Of a stretch of 6,187 nt of DNA, positions 6,148 through 6,187 are shown one piece after another. The DNA lies in assembly GCA_021199695.1 (NCBI GenBank), contig JAJQHP010000236.1:1-6187 (forward strand), written 5' to 3'. The translations under genes and the position numbers were made by a program. Under the pieces are notes generated by a model, which was given only the letters and a program-made list of their open reading frames with translations, was not told the origin of the DNA and ran no database searches. How positions within the stretch are numbered: the first letter of the stretch is position 1; the number at the start of each line of letters is the position of its first letter. The DNA comes from Clostridiales bacterium (GTDB taxonomy: Bacteria > Bacillota > Clostridia > Oscillospirales > Oscillospiraceae).

Positions 6148-6187
6148 AAATATGCCCCCTCGAAGGGACACGGCCCCGATCCCTCGG

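Noticed and set aside
6175..6187. A short CCGA/TCGG inverted repeat at the window edge
   Set aside because: It is only four base pairs and cut by the window end; it cannot be told from chance.

Overview
The window reads as chromosomal DNA from a GC-rich Firmicute, most plausibly a gut Clostridia member (Oscillospiraceae/Lachnospiraceae type). The evidence is strong Shine-Dalgarno sites (AGGAGG class), frequent GTG starts, TATAAT-like promoters in AT-rich gaps, and the protein families present: an AgrC/AgrA-type two-component pair, a MATE pump, an intracellular GH43 enzyme and a fructosamine-kinase-like enzyme. The taxonomic placement is inference. All five recognisable genes lie on the minus strand, so the window is transcribed from high to low coordinates. 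No tRNA, rRNA, CRISPR array, insertion sequence or phage gene was seen.

In transcription order: (1) a fructosamine/ribulosamine kinase family protein (about 6147 to 5248), followed by a strong hairpin (5230-5200). (2) A MATE efflux transporter (5112-3721) with its own extended -10 promoter and a weak terminator-like stem overlapping its stop. (3) A two-gene operon of a LytTR response regulator (3612-2908) and a GHKL sensor kinase (2904-1591), separated by 3 nt, with its own promoter and a convincing intrinsic terminator (1580-1552). (4) A GH43 glycoside hydrolase (from 1378, running off the window at base 1).

The part that stands out is the 211-bp gap between the sensor kinase and the GH43 gene. 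After the terminator it holds a possible 41-codon small ORF (1500-1375) with its own SD. Its stop overlaps the GH43 start in an ATGA junction. The SD regions of the small ORF and of GH43 share an identical 12-nt sequence, and a two-part hairpin sits directly before the GH43 SD. This looks like a coupled-translation or leader arrangement, but could be chance.

Functionally the genes look like neighbours rather than one pathway: sugar-adduct metabolism, efflux, signal sensing and intracellular oligosaccharide cleavage. The two-component pair has no peptide-pheromone genes (AgrB/AgrD) beside it here, so its signal and targets are unknown. The flanking transporter and glycosidase are only candidate targets. 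I see no clear evidence of a wholly new multi-gene system.
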